A stretch of 64,000 bases of DNA from Sphagnum compactum (lineage: Eukaryota > Bryophyta > Sphagnopsida > Sphagnales). The stretch is taken from assembly GCA_965153455.1 (NCBI GenBank), contig OZ234493.1:25534213-25598212 (forward strand), given 5' to 3'. Below are positions 62,501 through 64,000 of this stretch, piece by piece; the stretch's first letter is position 1, and the number at the start of each line of letters is the position of its first letter. A program made the position numbers and the translations under genes. Under the pieces are notes generated by a model. It did not search any database and was not told the DNA's origin. It worked only from the letters and a program-made list of their open reading frames with translations.

Positions 62501-63385
62501 AAGCACCCATGTTGCATTAAGGATCTCTTGGGTTTGGCAGCTGTGTCATAGCTAGACCTAACTTGGTCCCTATTTGAAAAGTCTTGCTCGGTGAATCAGA
62601 GTATCTATCTGTAAGAAGCATTACTTTGCCTGCTGCTGCTGCTGCTGCTGCTGTGCCACTGGGGTGATTTGTTGAAGCAAGGACTGGCTGGGGGTCGGTA
62701 ATTTGTTTGAAGCAGAGTTTGGCATTGTATCCGACTCCTATTACGACTGGTGTGGTGTTGACTGTGGAAGACTACCATCAGGACTTCCGGTGCAGCCTAC
62801 ATGTGAAACACAGGTTTTTGATTTGCATTCATACACTGAGTTTCCATCTAGAAATACTCAGGCTTTTGTTCTCAGAGGCTCCTTGAAGCTTTGCAGCATC
62901 CTGGGAAGTTGTAGAGATATGCATTCATATGGCAGCTTTTGTTGTAGATAGTGAGCAAATCATTTGGGCTTTTACCTGAGTTGCTTTGATTGTTCTGTAC
63001 AAAAGGGTCACTGCAGGTGATGATAGATATGATGAAGAATTTGGTTGTTGGGTATTTGCACAGGGAGACATTTGATGAAGAGACAGAACCTGATGGGATG
63101 TTAGTAACTGGTGACATCGCATCAGTTATCAATGCAGAACAGCCTACACTGCAACCAAAGACACCAGCAGCTACACTGCAACCAAAGACACCAGCAGCAG
63201 ATGATGAGGATCTGTTCAACAAAGAGGAGAATGGCCATGGTGATAACAACAAGGATGATGATGATGATCTCGTCATGTTCACTCCAGAGACAATTGTAGG
63301 CACCAAACGAAAGCTTGAGGAAGATGAAAACCTACCGGTAGAAGAAAAAAGGTTGAGAATTGAAGAACCGCCAGTCGTGGTTTAA
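59022..63385 (+). CDS. SAE2: SUMO-activating enzyme subunit 2 (SAE2/UBA2)
   Basis: Eleven exons (59022..59069, 59381..59470, 59985..60068, 60357..60575, 60808..60909, 61047..61535, 61685..61914, 62111..62204, 62312..62494, 62716..62813, 63064..63385) join to 652 residues; plant SAE2 is about 625. With SAE1 it adenylates SUMO and passes it to E2. It shows the nucleotide loop [14 protein letters not shown], then [32 protein letters not shown], zinc ligands CYEC (158, 161) and CYVC, catalytic Cys173 in PVCTITSTP, the Cys domain, [17 protein letters not shown], the ubiquitin-fold domain ([10 protein letters not shown] onward), and a tail with a basic NLS-like stretch ([19 protein letters not shown]) and DDDDDLVMF, which resembles a SUMO-interacting motif. 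A second in-frame ATG lies at 59037. The tail has a doubled TLQPKTPAA. It acts mainly in the nucleus. Confidence 0.97.
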
Positions 63386-64000
63386 AATTCTTTGCCTCAG
63401 TGTGTATGAATCATGTAGAGCAGCTGCAGCACTTTTTCAAGTTCATTTTTCCCTGAACAACAGCAGTCTTATTATTGCCAGCAAGGTGAGTATTGTACAC
63501 ACTTGTCAGGTTGTGTTAAGACTGGAATTACAAAGGGTGCAAGAAACCATCTTCTTTCTTTCTTGGGTAACTCCACACTGCTGATGATGCTTCAATATTC
63601 TGAAGCTTTTGCCAAGATGGGTTTTGTGGGTTGCAACAAGGTCCAGATGCATTTTCAATGAGTGCACACTAGGTGTCTGCAAATTTTCTCACTGTCTTTT
63701 CAACTGTGCTCCTTACAGACATACAAACAGAAGGAAAAACTGAAGAATCACCATTTGTTGGCTGATCTTGGAAGGAGGTCCATGAGTGTAGTCGTGTTTA
63801 CCTTATGGGCAGTACATATGGAAAAAGATCGTTTGTAATCCAAAAGCAGGTGATTAAGCCTGCACGCAATCTTCTTCTTCTTCTGTTGAAGCCTTTCTGT
63901 TTTCTTGGTACTGATGGAATATTAGAGAATCTACACATTGGCTAACCTCTCCGATTGTTGTCTGTGAATGAGAACCTCAATTGGGTTCATACAACCTATT
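63386..64000. other. 3' flank of SAE2
   Basis: This is probably 3' untranslated sequence and spacer. No start of a further gene can be supported before the window ends. Confidence 0.5.

Overview
The window is nuclear DNA of a land plant. It carries eight intron-containing genes, all on the + strand. Every one of the 37 introns I placed has GT-AG ends. The gene set is plant-like: a cytosolic Hsp101, a secreted GH17-X8 beta-1,3-glucanase, the plant-type 6 kDa mitochondrial ATP synthase subunit, a LEA protein and a plastid-type VTT membrane protein. TTTAGGG motifs and a nuclear copy of plastid-type 16S rDNA fit the same picture. The gene spacing (about 8 kb per gene) and broken transposases would suit a seedless plant such as a bryophyte, but I cannot fix the species.

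Layout. 1-1070: AT-rich, no gene. 1100-1560: a two-tier tandem repeat rich in CCAAT. 2232-3940: LEA_4-type gene. 4-12.7 kb: AT-rich, with the remains of a PIF/Harbinger transposon (a transposase on + and a Myb/SANT-like accessory gene on -). 12724-13427: a two-exon gene for a 6 kDa ATP synthase subunit. 14881-15450: an 11-copy minisatellite. 15.84-21.8 kb: Hsp101 with heat-shock and G-box elements upstream and a minisatellite in intron 2. 22-28.9 kb: intergenic, with a dispersed repeat, the plastid 16S relic and a 5-copy tandem array. 29.26-31.82 kb: GH17-X8 glucanase. 32-39.9 kb: AT-rich, with a MITE, a decayed hAT-like transposase and a SWIM-finger relic. 39.97-42.4 kb: CWC15 spliceosome gene. 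45.2-47.9 kb: VTT/DedA-like membrane protein. 48.7-49.5 kb: ribosomal protein S9 (uS4). 49.5-58.7 kb: intergenic, with three more MITE copies, a 9-copy minisatellite and interstitial telomere motifs. 59.0-63.4 kb: SUMO E1 subunit SAE2/UBA2.

The genes do not form a pathway. They are housekeeping functions (splicing, translation, sumoylation, ATP synthesis) and stress functions (Hsp101, LEA) separated by repeat-rich DNA. I found no convincing new multi-gene system. The observations most worth following are a Glu-to-Asp change at the expected acid/base residue of the glucanase, an upstream ORF overlapping the Hsp101 start, a small MITE family, a bias of the broken transposases towards TAA/TAG stops at Gln-like positions, and unusually regular tandem arrays.
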